Positions 48,599-59,789 of a DNA stretch of 64,000 nucleotides are shown in pieces. Within the stretch, counting starts at the first letter, position 1; each line of letters starts with the position of its first letter. The translations under genes and the position numbers were made by a program. The DNA lies in NCBI GenBank assembly GCA_026874595.1, contig CM049308.1:46445327-46509326 (forward strand). The letters run 5' to 3'. The notes beneath the pieces were generated by a model. It made no database searches. It was not told the origin of the DNA and was given only the letters and a program-made list of their open reading frames with translations. This DNA comes from Sipunculus nudus. Its lineage: Eukaryota > Annelida > Sipuncula > Golfingiida > Sipunculidae.

Positions 48599-49668
48599 AC
48601 TGTGTATATATAATGAGTGCAACTTTTGCAACAATTCTGATATTTTAACTTATATTTTCAGTTTTTTTTATTAAAAATTTATAAAACTTGTAAATAAAAA
48701 AATGATTCAGATAAAAACTTCTTAATGGAAAAAGTGGATATGCTATAAAAATAGGTTTATACATAGACTTAAATGCATTATTCCCTTGAAAGTGAAATAA
48801 AGGTATTAGTCCACTCTGTCCACTTGCCTGTCCCTCTGTTAATTTTCATATGCATCACAGTATCTCAAAACTTTTACTGTTTTTCTTCATGACAGTCTTG
48901 TCAGAGTATTAGTTTGCAATCATATATTTAGAACTTTACTATAACCAAGTAGGAGGGCCCCTTTCCTCTTAGCTTTTCATATTCTTATATAAATGAAAAA
49001 CATTAAAATAGAATATTTCTACATCCTCCTTTGTGCTGCCCTCACTTATCCCTTCTCAGAACCCCATCCCAAAGTCAGCTTCAGTAAACAAGAACAAGAT
49101 GAATCAGATATATTCTTACTTTAATATTTTGTATAACTATTCGTCCATAGGTACCCATGTACATGCCAGAAATTATGTCAATATTGGGTAATATGTAGAC
49201 ATAGTGGGCATCACAATAATGTACCTTGTCAAGACTAAAGAGATATTGTGTCATACAGTCACAAATTCATAAATCCCTTCATCAGCATAGTTATTCATAA
49301 CATCATATCTGTCAAAATGAAAGCTTGCAGACTTCCATACACTTTAAATCCTTCAACAAATAGCCTTATCATCATTCTACTACTGCTTATTACTGCTGTT
49401 ATTGCATTCATATTTGCTCAAATATATCACAATTTTCAACCCCTCCTAAATAAATAAAAAATGAACCACTATATTTTACTCTATTAGTCCATCAGTCAGG
49501 TAATTTCATTTATCATTTACTCACATATTACATTACATTCCTTTATAATAGCCCAACATATCCATGATATTCATAAGCTTTATTGACTCTATATAGTATC
49601 ACAGTGGAGAAACGTTTATAGTCCAATCAAGATCAGCTGAGCGCCGTGACCCATGGGTCCCTTGTTTT
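48599..49668 (+). repeat. R1-tail unit 1
   Basis: 1,070 bp from ACTGTGTATATA to the R1 terminus CAGCTGAGCGCCGTGACCC, ATGGGTC, CCTTG (ends 49,664) plus TTTT. Unit 2 starts immediately. It is a clean, uninterrupted reference for the insertions in unit 2. Confidence 0.85.
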
Positions 49669-49879
49669 ACTCTGTATATAAAATGATTTCAACGTTTGCA
49701 ACAATTCTAATATTTTAACTTATATTTTCAGTTTTTTTTATTAAAAATTTATAAAACTTGTAAAAAAAAAAAATGACTCAGATAAAAACTTCTTAATGGA
49801 AAAAATGGATATGCTAAAAAAATAGGCTTATATATAGACTTAAATGCATTATTCCCTAGAAAGTGAAATAAAGGTATTA

Positions 49880-52277
49880 CCATATTCGACGTAACAAGCG
49901 CCCCTCCCGTAATAAGCGGCTCCACCCCCCACACCCTCACACACTAACGGATTTTGAAGGAGATCACATTAAAAAAAAACTAAGGGATGAACCTCACTTT
50001 TCTCCCTAGCCAATATAATGTGGTGCGACGTTATACTTTCATTTCTCCCCGCCAAGCTTATATAATAATAATAATAGTTGCACACCACAGAGTCAGTGGT
50101 CAAGTGTATCATAGATTACAATGACCAACTGTGTCCGTGAAGGCGGGCCCTGCAGGTGGCCATGCCAATCGGGAGACCTGAATGAGCTGGGGTCTTATTG
50201 CCACCGAAGTACGTAGAGCTCGGCAGTTATCGTCGATTCTCAATTGATTTGATCAACGTTCTTAAAACATTAGATTCTCTATTATCCTTTGGTATGGAAC
50301 AAATATCCCTCTGGCTTTGCACCGTAATACCACCCAAAACAGCCTTAAATAAGATCTGTATTACTCCTGCTCCCAGCAATGTCAAGATGTAAATTGTGTA
50401 TTTACAACGCTCAATTCTATGATTTCACATGATTTAATATGAATAGGAATTCCTCAATGAACATTCGCTCCAGATAGCCCTGTGACCTCGCTGTGTGTTG
50501 AAAAATACCCGCGCCGGGCCATGACATTTTTTATTGTTAACACCCAATAACTCATATGAAATGGATAATTCTTTAAAAAACAACGATTAACTGATTAAAC
50601 CCAGGACAAGTTCGAATGTGCTTATACCGGTTCCCACACTGTCTGAAATATTAGTGGAGAAAAAATAAACAGGGGTCGAAATATTTAATTCTTTTTTGAT
50701 GACGGGAATTCTAAATGCCTGAATCAATTCCCGACCGGGAATGTAACATTGTCCGGTAGAATTCCAGGTCTGTGGCGGGAAATCAGCGGCCCTGGTCACT
50801 TTCCCACTGATACGAAATACATCCAACAGTATAAAGCAAAATTCACCTTTTTCCCTTTTCACAATTCTAAAAGAAAATAATTTCAATTATCCGCCATTTT
50901 CATTGGAAAGATATGCTGATAAAATTAGGTCCAGTCTTCTGCTTCCGGTTTCCGACCGACCTTTTCTCTGTTCTGCCGACCAGTATTTTCTTTTTATGAT
51001 CTCTATGATTGGAAATCCATTGCATACCTGTTTCATTAAAACATACAGACAGAAATGCACTATAAAGTGTTACAACTTGGTCAAAAATAATTGATTAATG
51101 CCTTCTAGTTTAGAAAGACCCGCCAGAAGCTCGTGTCTTTCAAGTGGAGTACCGTACACAAATTCTCGGTGGTACCCTGGCTGTGGTCCCCTTGACAACG
51201 GCCCCTTGGCACATTCAATCTGGTTTGCCCCCTTTATTCCAACATCGTTCGGTTTAGATTGTGAAAGGGCTTTTGCAGTTTTTAATACAGAATGGGAAGC
51301 AATTTCTCAGTACCAATGTGATCAACTGGTTGTCTCAAAACATTAGATTTTTTTTTTAAATTTAATCAAAGTAGCGTTACAGTTTAAATGTAACTACAAA
51401 TGGCGAAAAAAGTGAGAAAATTTATGCCGCACGCAGGTGTACGATCAATCAGCCATGACACCTTCTGACAATGGGCCTCATTGGTCTGCTCACTCACTGC
51501 CGTTCAGAGCTTTTTATCTTTAAATTATTATCTTTAGATTACTTTATCAAGCCCATCCTTTTCAACACATTATGAAAAGAATAATACAAACTATCTTTAC
51601 CTGTTCATGAAAGTATTTATCCAGTATTTATCTGGATAATAAATTGTCGGATCAGAGGTCGTCTGTTACAGGCTACCTGTTCAGATATCGCCCGTTCCAA
51701 TGTCTTCTGTTCCGATGTGGTCAGCCTGGAATGATTCTTTCCCTGCCACCGTGGGCACGTTGCGCACACCATGGCTATTATCGCTCGCATGTAGCTAGAA
51801 TCTCCCGATTTGTCATTAAAATAGTTAACAGATATGGCATGTACTGAGGGTGTGAAATTTACATGTTTTTTTTTAATGTTGTGACGTCCTTTTCTGTAAT
51901 TTATCAGTGGCGCCCAAGCTTTGATCAAATGATTAGGTTTGAGTATTCAGTTTATTTTCTGTCCATGTAACCATGTCAACACTTGCAATATGTTGATATT
52001 TACTTGCTTAATTCATGAACTGTCGCTTGGATTAGTTAATATTTTCTCAAAACTTCACACAACCATCACTAAAGATCGTGAGTTTTTTTTTATAATTGCT
52101 GTGAATGAAGTCAACCACGTGTACACAAGTCGCAGTGTCAGAGGATCGTAACGCACTTTGGTAGTTGGCAGATGTTGGTTGAGGGGGGGGGGGGGGGGGG
52201 CGCTTATTAGGGTATAAGAAAGATTTGGGAAATTTCAATTTTGAGAGCGCCCGGGGCGCTTATTACGTTGAATACGG
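49880..52277. mobile_element. DNA transposon with TA target duplication and ~26-bp inverted ends
   Basis: The left end CCATATTCGACGTAACAAGC and the reverse complement of the right end, CCGTATTCAACGTAATAAGC, match except for three bases, and both continue GCCCC. TA flanks both sides (49,878-49,879 and 52,278-52,279), where the empty R1 tail has a single TA (GGTATTAGTCC). TA duplication is typical of the Tc1/mariner-pogo group; assignment beyond that is uncertain. The 2.4-kb interior has open frames up to 99 codons (50,587-50,886, minus) but no DDE or HTH domain I can recognise. Probably non-autonomous or decayed. A poly-G run lies at about 52,182-52,200. Confidence 0.85.
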
Positions 52278-52315
52278 TAGTCCACTCTGTCCACTTGCCT
52301 GTCCCTCTGTTAATT

Positions 52316-55267
52316 GTATCGCCAGACATAGTCTGGAGATACTATGGTTTAGGCACGGTTGCGCCGCCGTCGCCGCTGCAGAGATTTCTTTTGGACACAA
52401 TAACTAAAAAAATATTTCAAGGATCTTTTTCTTGACACATTTATAGATATAGGTGAGAGGACGAAGCCTATTTAAAATGGGGTCATGACCTCAACTAGGA
52501 GAGTGACCTTGACCTTGAATAGATCCATTTTTGGGGAAAATCACACAAATTCTTAAATATCTCAAGAAATCTTTCATGGATTTATCCAAAAATCAAGTTG
52601 GACAAAGATCTTGGATAGTGATGTCATGTACCGGAAACTGGTGGTGCCACCTAGTATCCTTTTCTTGTTTTTGTGCCGTTTAATACCCCCATCATTGCCA
52701 CTTGACAGTACTTTTAGCATCACAAGTCAAAAACTGATTGACAGATTTCTTTAATATTAAGCATGTACATAGGTATGGGTTATGGGATGATGTATATCAA
52801 AATTGGGGTCATGACCTTTCCTTTGAGAGTGGCTTTGACCTTGAATATTACCATATATGGTGAAAATCACATAAAATCATGAATATCTTAAAAAGGGATG
52901 CATGGATTGGTCCAAAAATCAAGTTGACGGAAGATCTTGGATAGTTTTGTCTTTTGCAGAAGATAGGTGGCGCCACCTGTTGTCCTTTTCTTGTTTTTTG
53001 CGCCTTTGAATACCCCATCATTGCCACTTGACAGTATATACTGTGAGCATTATAAGTCAAACAGTAATGGACAGATTTCTTTCATGTTATGCATGTATAT
53101 AGATATGGTTTATGGAATGAGGTATATTTAATTTTAAATTTAATTTTAAAATTTAATTTAATTGTATCCGCCAAAACATAGTTTTGCGGATATTATGTTT
53201 TCAGCTGCACCCCGCCGCCGCCGCTGCGGCGTAGGTGTCCAGTGAACCTCTCCGTAACCGCTGGGCGGAATTTTACGAAACCCGGGATTATGTTCGGGTC
53301 ACATGTGAACTGCTGCGCCCCGCTTTTGTTTTGACCTCTGACCTTTCCTCTGCGCTCTACGTCCGTTTGTGCGTCTGTTTCCACACATAAACCCACATAT
53401 CTCGGGAACCGTTTGACCGATCAGGAAAATTTTTTTGCACAAATGTAGCCCTTGGAGAGCTTTATAACATACACAAAAAATGGTGGCGCCACCTGCAATC
53501 ATGTTTGCACAGTGTCCATCTGTTTGTCTGCCTTGGGTTAAAATCACTAATATCTCTGCAGTGACTTGACTAATTCACCTGAAATTCGGCATGCCTAAAC
53601 ATCCTGGATAGCTTTTTGATTTTATAACAAATGGCGCCACCTACATTCACGTTTACGCTGCAGACATCCAAGCCCATATCTTGGGAACCGTTTGACCGAT
53701 CAGGAAAACTTTTTTGCACAAATGTAGCCCTTGGAGAGCTTTATAACATACACAAAAAATGGTGGCGCCACCTGCAGCCATGTTTGCACAGTGTCCATCT
53801 GTTCGTCTGCCTTGGGTTAAAATCATTCATATCTCTGCAGTGACTTGACTAATTCACCTGAAATTAGGCATGCGTAAACATCCTGGATAGCTTTTTTGAT
53901 TTTATGACAGGTGGCGCCACCTACATTCACGTTTACGCTGCAGACATCCAAGCTCATATCTCGGGAACCGTTTGACCGATCAGGAAAATTTTTTTGCACA
54001 AATGTAGCCCTTGGAGAGCTTTATAACATACACAAAAATGGTGGCGCCACCTGCAGCCATGTTTGCACAGTGTCCATCTGTTCGTCTGCCTTGGGTTAAA
54101 ATCACTCATATCTCTGCAGTGACTTGACTAATTCACCTGAAATTCGGCATGCGTATACATCCTGGATAGTTTTTCTGATTTTATGACAGGTGGCGCCACC
54201 TACATTCACGTTTACGCTGCAGATATCCAAGCTCATATCTCGGGAACCGTTTGACCGATTGGGCCAAAATTTTGCATGTGTATAGATCTCACATAGCTCT
54301 TTATCATACGCAAAACTGGTGGTGCCACCTGCAGCCATTTTTGCACAGCTCCTGTCTGTTTGTCTGCCACAGGATAAAATCACTCATATCTTGGCAGTGG
54401 TTTGACATATCTGCCTAAAATTTTGCAGGTTTAAACATCCCCGACAGCTCTCTTGATTTTATGACAGGTGGCGCCACCTGCATTCTAGTTTATGCAGCAG
54501 ACATCCAAGCTCATATCTTGGGAACCGTTTGACCGATTGGGCCAAAGTTTTGCATGTGTATAGTTCTCACATAGCTCTTTATCGTACACAAAACTGGTGG
54601 TGTCACCTGCAACCATTTTTGCTCAGCGTCCATCTGTTTGTCTGCCACGGGCTAAAATCACTCATATACATGTAGTGGTTTGACTTATCTGCCTTAAATT
54701 TTGCATATGTATACAACTTGGACGGCTTTCTGGATTTTGTGGTAGGGGGGGCAACCTACATACACAATTTGGCTGCAGACATCCATGCTAATATGCAACA
54801 CTCTATTTCCCCTTGCCACTCAATCCATGCCTCACTTCACCAGTTCCACTCTGATTTAGGCAGATACACGTAGTCGCTTGTCGACTACCCGTATTCTAGT
54901 TTAAATTATTTTTTTTTTAATTTTATTTATTTTTTTCAAATGTTGGATATTTTGGAATGCAGTTTATTGATTTGGGGTCATGACCGTGACTATGAGAGTA
55001 ACCTTGACCTTGAATATTCCCATATTTGGTGAAAAACATAAAATCATTAATATCTTAAAAAGGGCCACTTGACAGCACTGTGAGCATTATAAGTCAAAAA
55101 CCCTTTGATCAATTGTCCTTCCCAATCCAAAATATTCCTATATTTTGTACAAATGTTTCTCACATTCATTGCTAAAATACAAATACATCACATTATATCA
55201 ACAAAATACCACAAAACCTCATTTGTCTGGCGATACTATGGCACCTGCGGTGCCAAGAAATGTCTAG
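52316..55267 (+). mobile_element. R2 element containing a nested R3
   Basis: The head GTATCGCCAGAC-ATA-GTCTGGAGATAC at 52,316 is a near-perfect hairpin, with CCGCCGTCGCCGCTGC next. The body has GACCTTGACCTTGAATA and GGTGCCACCTAGTATCC, repeated in two to three diverged units. The tail is GGCACC-TGC-GGTGCC, AAGAAATGT, CTAG (55,264-55,267), then TTTT. R1-tail unit 1 gives the empty site GTTAATTTTCATATG. The filled site has TT on the left and TTTT on the right, so only two extra Ts. About 1.2 kb without its R3. Confidence 0.85.
53164..54899 (+). mobile_element. R3 element nested in R2, intact terminator
   Basis: Head TATCCGC-C-AAAACATAGTTTT-GCGGATA, a strong hairpin, then CCGCCGCCGCCGCTGCGGCG. 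The body has nine TGGCGCCACC-type boxes between about 53,484 and 54,600, alternately ~130 and ~149 bp apart. The terminator is GTAGTCG-CTTG-TCGACTAC, CCGTATT, CTAG (54,896-54,899), then TTTA. At 1,736 bp it is the reference for the altered copy at 40,195. Non-coding; reverse frames are repeat shadows. Confidence 0.85.
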
Positions 55268-56140
55268 TTTTCATATGCATCACAGTATCTCAAAACTTTT
55301 ACTGTTTTTCTTCATGACAATCTTGTCAGAGTATTAGTTTGCAATCATATATTTAGAACTTTACTATAACCAAGTAGGAGGGCCCCTTTCCTCTTAGCTT
55401 CTCATATTCTTATATAAATGAAAAACATTGCAATAGAATATTTCTACATCCACCTTCATGCTGCTCTCACGTTTCCCTTCTCCGAATCCCATCCCAAAGT
55501 CAGCCTCAGTAAACAAGAACAAGATGAATCAGATATATTCATACTTTAATATTTTGTATAACTATTCGTCCATAGGTACCTATGTACATGCCAGAAATTA
55601 TGTCAATATTGTGTAATATGTAGACATAGTGGGCATCACAATAATGTACCTTGTCAAGACTAAAGAGATATTGTGTCATATAGTCACAAATTCATAAATC
55701 CCTTCTCCAGTATAGTTTATCATAACATCATATCTGTCAAATTGAAAGCTTGTAGACTTCCATACACTTTAGATTCTTCAACAAATAGCCTTATCATCAT
55801 TCTACTACTGCTTATTACTGCCATTGCATTCATATTTGCTCAAATATATCACAATTTTCAACCCCTCCTAAATAAATATAAAATAAACCACTATATTTTA
55901 CTCTTTTAATCCATCAGTCAGGTAATTTCATTTATCATTTACTCACATATTACATTACATTCCTTTATAATAGCCCAACATGTCCATGATATTCATAAGC
56001 TTTATCGACTGGATATAGTATCACAGTGGAGAAACATTTATAGTCCAATCAAGATCAGCTGAGCGCCGTGACCCATGGGTCCCTTGTTTTTATTGTAGAA
56101 TCGATTTCTGCATGGTACTTTTTGTGTCTTGCATATTTAA

Positions 56141-56633
56141 AGGGGCCCAATCACCTTTAAAGCATGTTGAATTAACATGAAAAATAGCTTCTTCCCTTTA
56201 AAATAATCTGTACCTGCCAAAATATTGCCTTGAAACAGTTTGCTTACTACTGTTAAGGTGTGTTAAAAAACAGTGAACCGGGCACGATCGCAGGTGTCAA
56301 CATAAACACGGTGCATCAGTCCATGTGCTGCAAGGAGCCACAATATGTACCAATCAGGCGATGACCTGACTTCATTGGCTGAAAAACTGTAATACATGTT
56401 CCCACTGGCTGAAACACCGCATGTTTCCCCTTTTAATCGTTCACGTGGCCTTGTTATAATGATAAACAGACTGTGTTTACAAACACACAGGGCTAAAACA
56501 AGGTGTTAAACATTCTTATGTGAGGAAATGAGACTGCGTGCTGGAATGGTTTTGCTGGGAAACCTACGTATACAGCAAAACTGAACTGATAGTAAGAAAG
56601 AATAGGAATAACACTACTCCTGATTATGTCCCT
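56141..56633. mobile_element. MITE flanked by TTAA, Kolobok-like
   Basis: 493 bp with TTAA on both sides (56,137-56,140 and 56,634-56,637) and short inverted ends: AGGGGCCCAATCA and AGGGACATAATCA, 10 of 13 matching. TTAA duplication with a terminal AGG fits Kolobok; piggyBac also uses TTAA but usually starts CCY. It has no open frame of note. CCAATCAG and CATTGGCTGA occur inside. Confidence 0.65.
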
Positions 56634-56637
56634 TTAA

Positions 56638-57250
56638 CAGATACTTTGCATATTTGAATAAATTATTTAAATCTAATATATTTTCACAATACCAACCTGT
56701 ATGGGAGATAGTGTTCAAAGTTGGTGCCCTGGAAAGTTAATTAACCACACATCATAAGTAAGGGGATGTGTAATAAATGGGAACATTGATGTAAATTGTG
56801 CAATTCTTGCTACTCCCATTTAAACAGTGCTTCTCTTTTGATACCATGAACTACCCTGATTTGACTCTTGGGTTGTTGCATCTTTGTGTGAAAGTAATTA
56901 AAATGGCAATTTTGAAAGTTTGTTGAGTGTAATAGTTCACTCTTAGTATTAAAGAATCTTAAAAATGTTGTTACCTAATCATTCCATGTGTTCATTTCTG
57001 TGGTTTAATATCCTAAACATGAAGTATATGCAAAATTTTTGTTACAAATGATTGGAAAATTAAAAAATTAACATTTTCATGCTTCTCTCCTCAAACAGCA
57101 CATATTTAATCTGCTTAAATAATGACCCTTTAATATATTAAACTATGTATGTATTCTTTTAGATATAATCTTTATATGTATATGAACAAGGATGGTCTGC
57201 ATTGGCAATTTCTTAAGTATCATTTACATGTCAAAGTAAGGTCATGATTT
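56638..57250 (+). other. Kinase intron, single-copy stretch
   Basis: AT-rich sequence with no match to the window's repeats and no recognised exon. Confidence 0.5.
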
Positions 57251-57252
57251 TT

Positions 57253-57660
57253 TAGCTCAGCTGACTGTAAGTCAACTGAGGTATAGGAATGGCGCTTTGT
57301 CCATTGTCCGTCCGGGCGTCCGGCTGTCTGTTAGCAGGGCACAAATCGTAACTGCTGGACCTAGAAACTTCTAAGTGGATATCAAGGGAGGTCAATAAAA
57401 AATCTCCTAGGAAAACTGAAATTAGGTCACTGCCACCTATATCCTCAGAGCTATGGGGCTTGAAAGAACCCCCCAAGAATAATAAAAAAAATACAAATCC
57501 TCCAATATCTTGATAATTAATGCATTGATTGTCATGAATCTTGCCTTGAATATTGACCATGATTAGATTGGACTGTTCCCGAAAAGTGATGGCATCACCT
57601 GTTTTTTTATTTTAACGAATATTTTAAAATTTTTTTACTATAAAATGACAACAATCATGT
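57253..57660 (+). repeat. R7 head and first body units
   Basis: R1-type head at 57,253 with changes (TGACTGTAAGTCAACTGAGG). It is followed by GTCCGTCCGGGCGTCCGG and an R7 unit with GGACCTAGAAACTTC, GGTCACTGCCACC and GAACCCCCCAAGAA. Confidence 0.7.
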
Positions 57661-59350
57661 CAGTTTCTCAGCTGTAATTACATCTAGTGTCCCAAAACTT
57701 GGTGTGTGTATTGATCAAAAGTGGATGCCATATAGTTATCACCTTGTCTGTCTGTCTGTTTATCTGCCAAGCTGTCCATCCGTCCATCCACACAAATTTG
57801 TTTCCAGATGATAACTCCAGGTTGTATGGACACATGGATTTCAGACTTGACTTACATATGGCCCCCACTAAAGCAAAAACCTATATGATTTTTGGGTCAT
57901 GAGGTCAAAGGTCAAGGTCACAGGACTCACTTTTTTAAAAGATTATGGCTGCATTTTAAGCCAAGCTTTTCATCCCCAACTTTCCATTTTGCACTTTTAG
58001 CTGACTTGCCAGTATGGGGAGAGCATAAATGAATTTGGGGTCACATGGTCAAAGGTCAAGGTCACAGGGGCCATCTGTTCACAAATTAGTTTCCAGATGA
58101 TAACTCCAGTTTAGTTTGACATATTGGTTTCAAACTTAACTTACATATTCATGACTCAACACTAAAGTAAGAACCGTGTGGATTTTGGCATCCAAAGGTC
58201 ATGGTCACAGAACTTATTCTTTAAAAAGAATGCATATGCATTTGAAGCCAAACTTTTCATCCCAAACCTTCAATCTTCAAGATATTGCTAACCTGCCAAT
58301 AGGGGAAGATTCTGTTGAATTTTGGGGTCATGAGGTCAAAGGTCAAGGTCACAGTACCCACTTGTTTAGAAAGATTGTGGATGCATTTTAAGCTAAACTT
58401 TTCATCCAAAACCTTCCATCTTGCACATATAGCTGAGCTGCCAATAGGGGAAGAAACTGATTGATTTGGGGGTCACAAGGTCAAAGGTCATCATCACAGG
58501 GGCAGATCTGTCCACATATTTGTTTCTGGATGATAACTGCATTTTGGATTGACATATTGGTTTCAATTTTGACTTATATATGACCCACCAATAATGTAAG
58601 ATCCTTTTTGATTTTGGGGTCATATGGCCAAAGGACAAGGTCACAGGACCCACTTCTTTAAAAAGATTGTTGATGTATTTTTAGCCAACATTTATGTCCC
58701 AAACATTCTATCTTCCAGATGTTGCTCACCTGCCAATAGTGGTAGTAACTGATGGATTTTGGGGTCACAAGCTCAAGGTCATGTGGGCCATCAATCCACT
58801 TATTAGTTTCCAGATGATAACACCAGTTTAGTTTGAAATATTGGTCTCAAACTTGAATTATATATGGCCCACCCGTAAAGTAAGAACTGTTGATTCTGGG
58901 GTCATGAGATTGAAGGTCAAAGTCACAGGAACCACTACTTTAGAAAGATTTTGGATATATTTAAGCCAAACTTTTCATCTCAATCCTTCCATCATCAACA
59001 TGTGGTGCACCTGCCAATAGAGGCAGTTTCCTTTTGATTTTGGGGTCAAAGGTTAAGGTCACAGGGCCCATCCATTCACAAATTAGTTTATGGATGATAA
59101 CTCCAGTTTGGGTAGATAGGTTGGCTTCAAACTGACCACAGGACCAATATTTTGGAAACCTCATAAACATATATTTTTGTCACAGGTACTGTTTAAAACA
59201 TGAAAAAGTCAGAAATTTTGATTTGCTAGAAGTGTATGAACCCTGCACAAAGTCAAGTGTCCAGGTAACAGGACCCATATTTTGAAAAGCTCATAAAAAT
59301 ATCCATTTAGACAAATTCAGCTTAGTGTCAAGACCCATCGGTCCCTATTT
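57661..59350 (+). repeat. ~145-bp tandem units with AGGTCA clusters
   Basis: About ten diverged units, each with CCAGATGATAACTCCAG, TTGACTTACATATGGCCCAC, GATTTTGGGGTCATGAGG, a cluster such as AGGTCAAAGGTCAAGGTCA, GATTGTGGATGCATTT, AAACTTTTCATC and CACCTGCCAATAG. Clusters lie near 57,902, 58,047, 58,196, 58,333, 58,474, 58,630, 58,770, 58,910 and 59,045. A degenerate R1-like terminus (GACCCATCGGTCCCTA) closes the block near 59,350. Confidence 0.8.
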
Positions 59351-59789
59351 TCCAGACTTTAGCTACATTTTGGAATTTATTTTGTTGTACAAGGGGTTAC
59401 AATGAGGGTCCACACTAGTATTTATTGGTGGAAAAGTGTGGATGTTAATGGTATGAGGAATTCTTTGCATCAGAAGAAATAGAAAATGGTTTGCTTTCTT
59501 TTTTATTATGTGTTAAATTCAGTATTAAAGTACAGTTGCCTGTTGAAACCTTAAATAAGCTACATTCAAGCTATGTGCTGACAAAATCATTTCACCATCA
59601 AAACCAGTAGTAATTGTTTATTCATGACTGGTATCAGAATTACTGGTGCTGAATCATGCTAATTTTGCACATAGTGATCCTATCCAATATCTCCCTTCAC
59701 ATTGGTAATTCTATCACAATGACCTCATATGCATAAATTACAGGCTAAGTCAACCAGTACCAAATACATAAATGAATATGTTATCATAG
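59351..59789 (+). other. Kinase intron before the R1-type terminus
   Basis: Partly R1-tail-like text (ACAATGAGGGTCCACACTAG region resembling 45,170-45,200), otherwise single-copy. It leads directly into the terminus that forms the exon 3 acceptor. Confidence 0.45.

Larger units (their letters stand above)
49669..56090 (+). repeat. R1-tail unit 2, interrupted by two insertions
   Basis: Begins ACTCTGTATATAAAATG and ends with the same R1 terminus at 56,086. Total 6,422 bp; subtracting the 2,398-bp transposon plus its 2-bp duplication and the 2,952-bp R2 plus 2 Ts leaves 1,068 bp, matching the 1,070 bp of unit 1. This confirms both insertion boundaries. Confidence 0.85.

Noticed and set aside
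50198-50392. Helix-turn-helix-like pogo N-terminus in the TA-flanked transposon
   Set aside because: The resemblance of a few basic and aromatic residues is too weak without a profile search.
53193-54383. Reverse-strand frames sharing a VGGATCHK-type peptide
   Set aside because: The peptide is the translation of the TGGCGCCACC repeat box; length and start vary by copy and no domain is recognisable.
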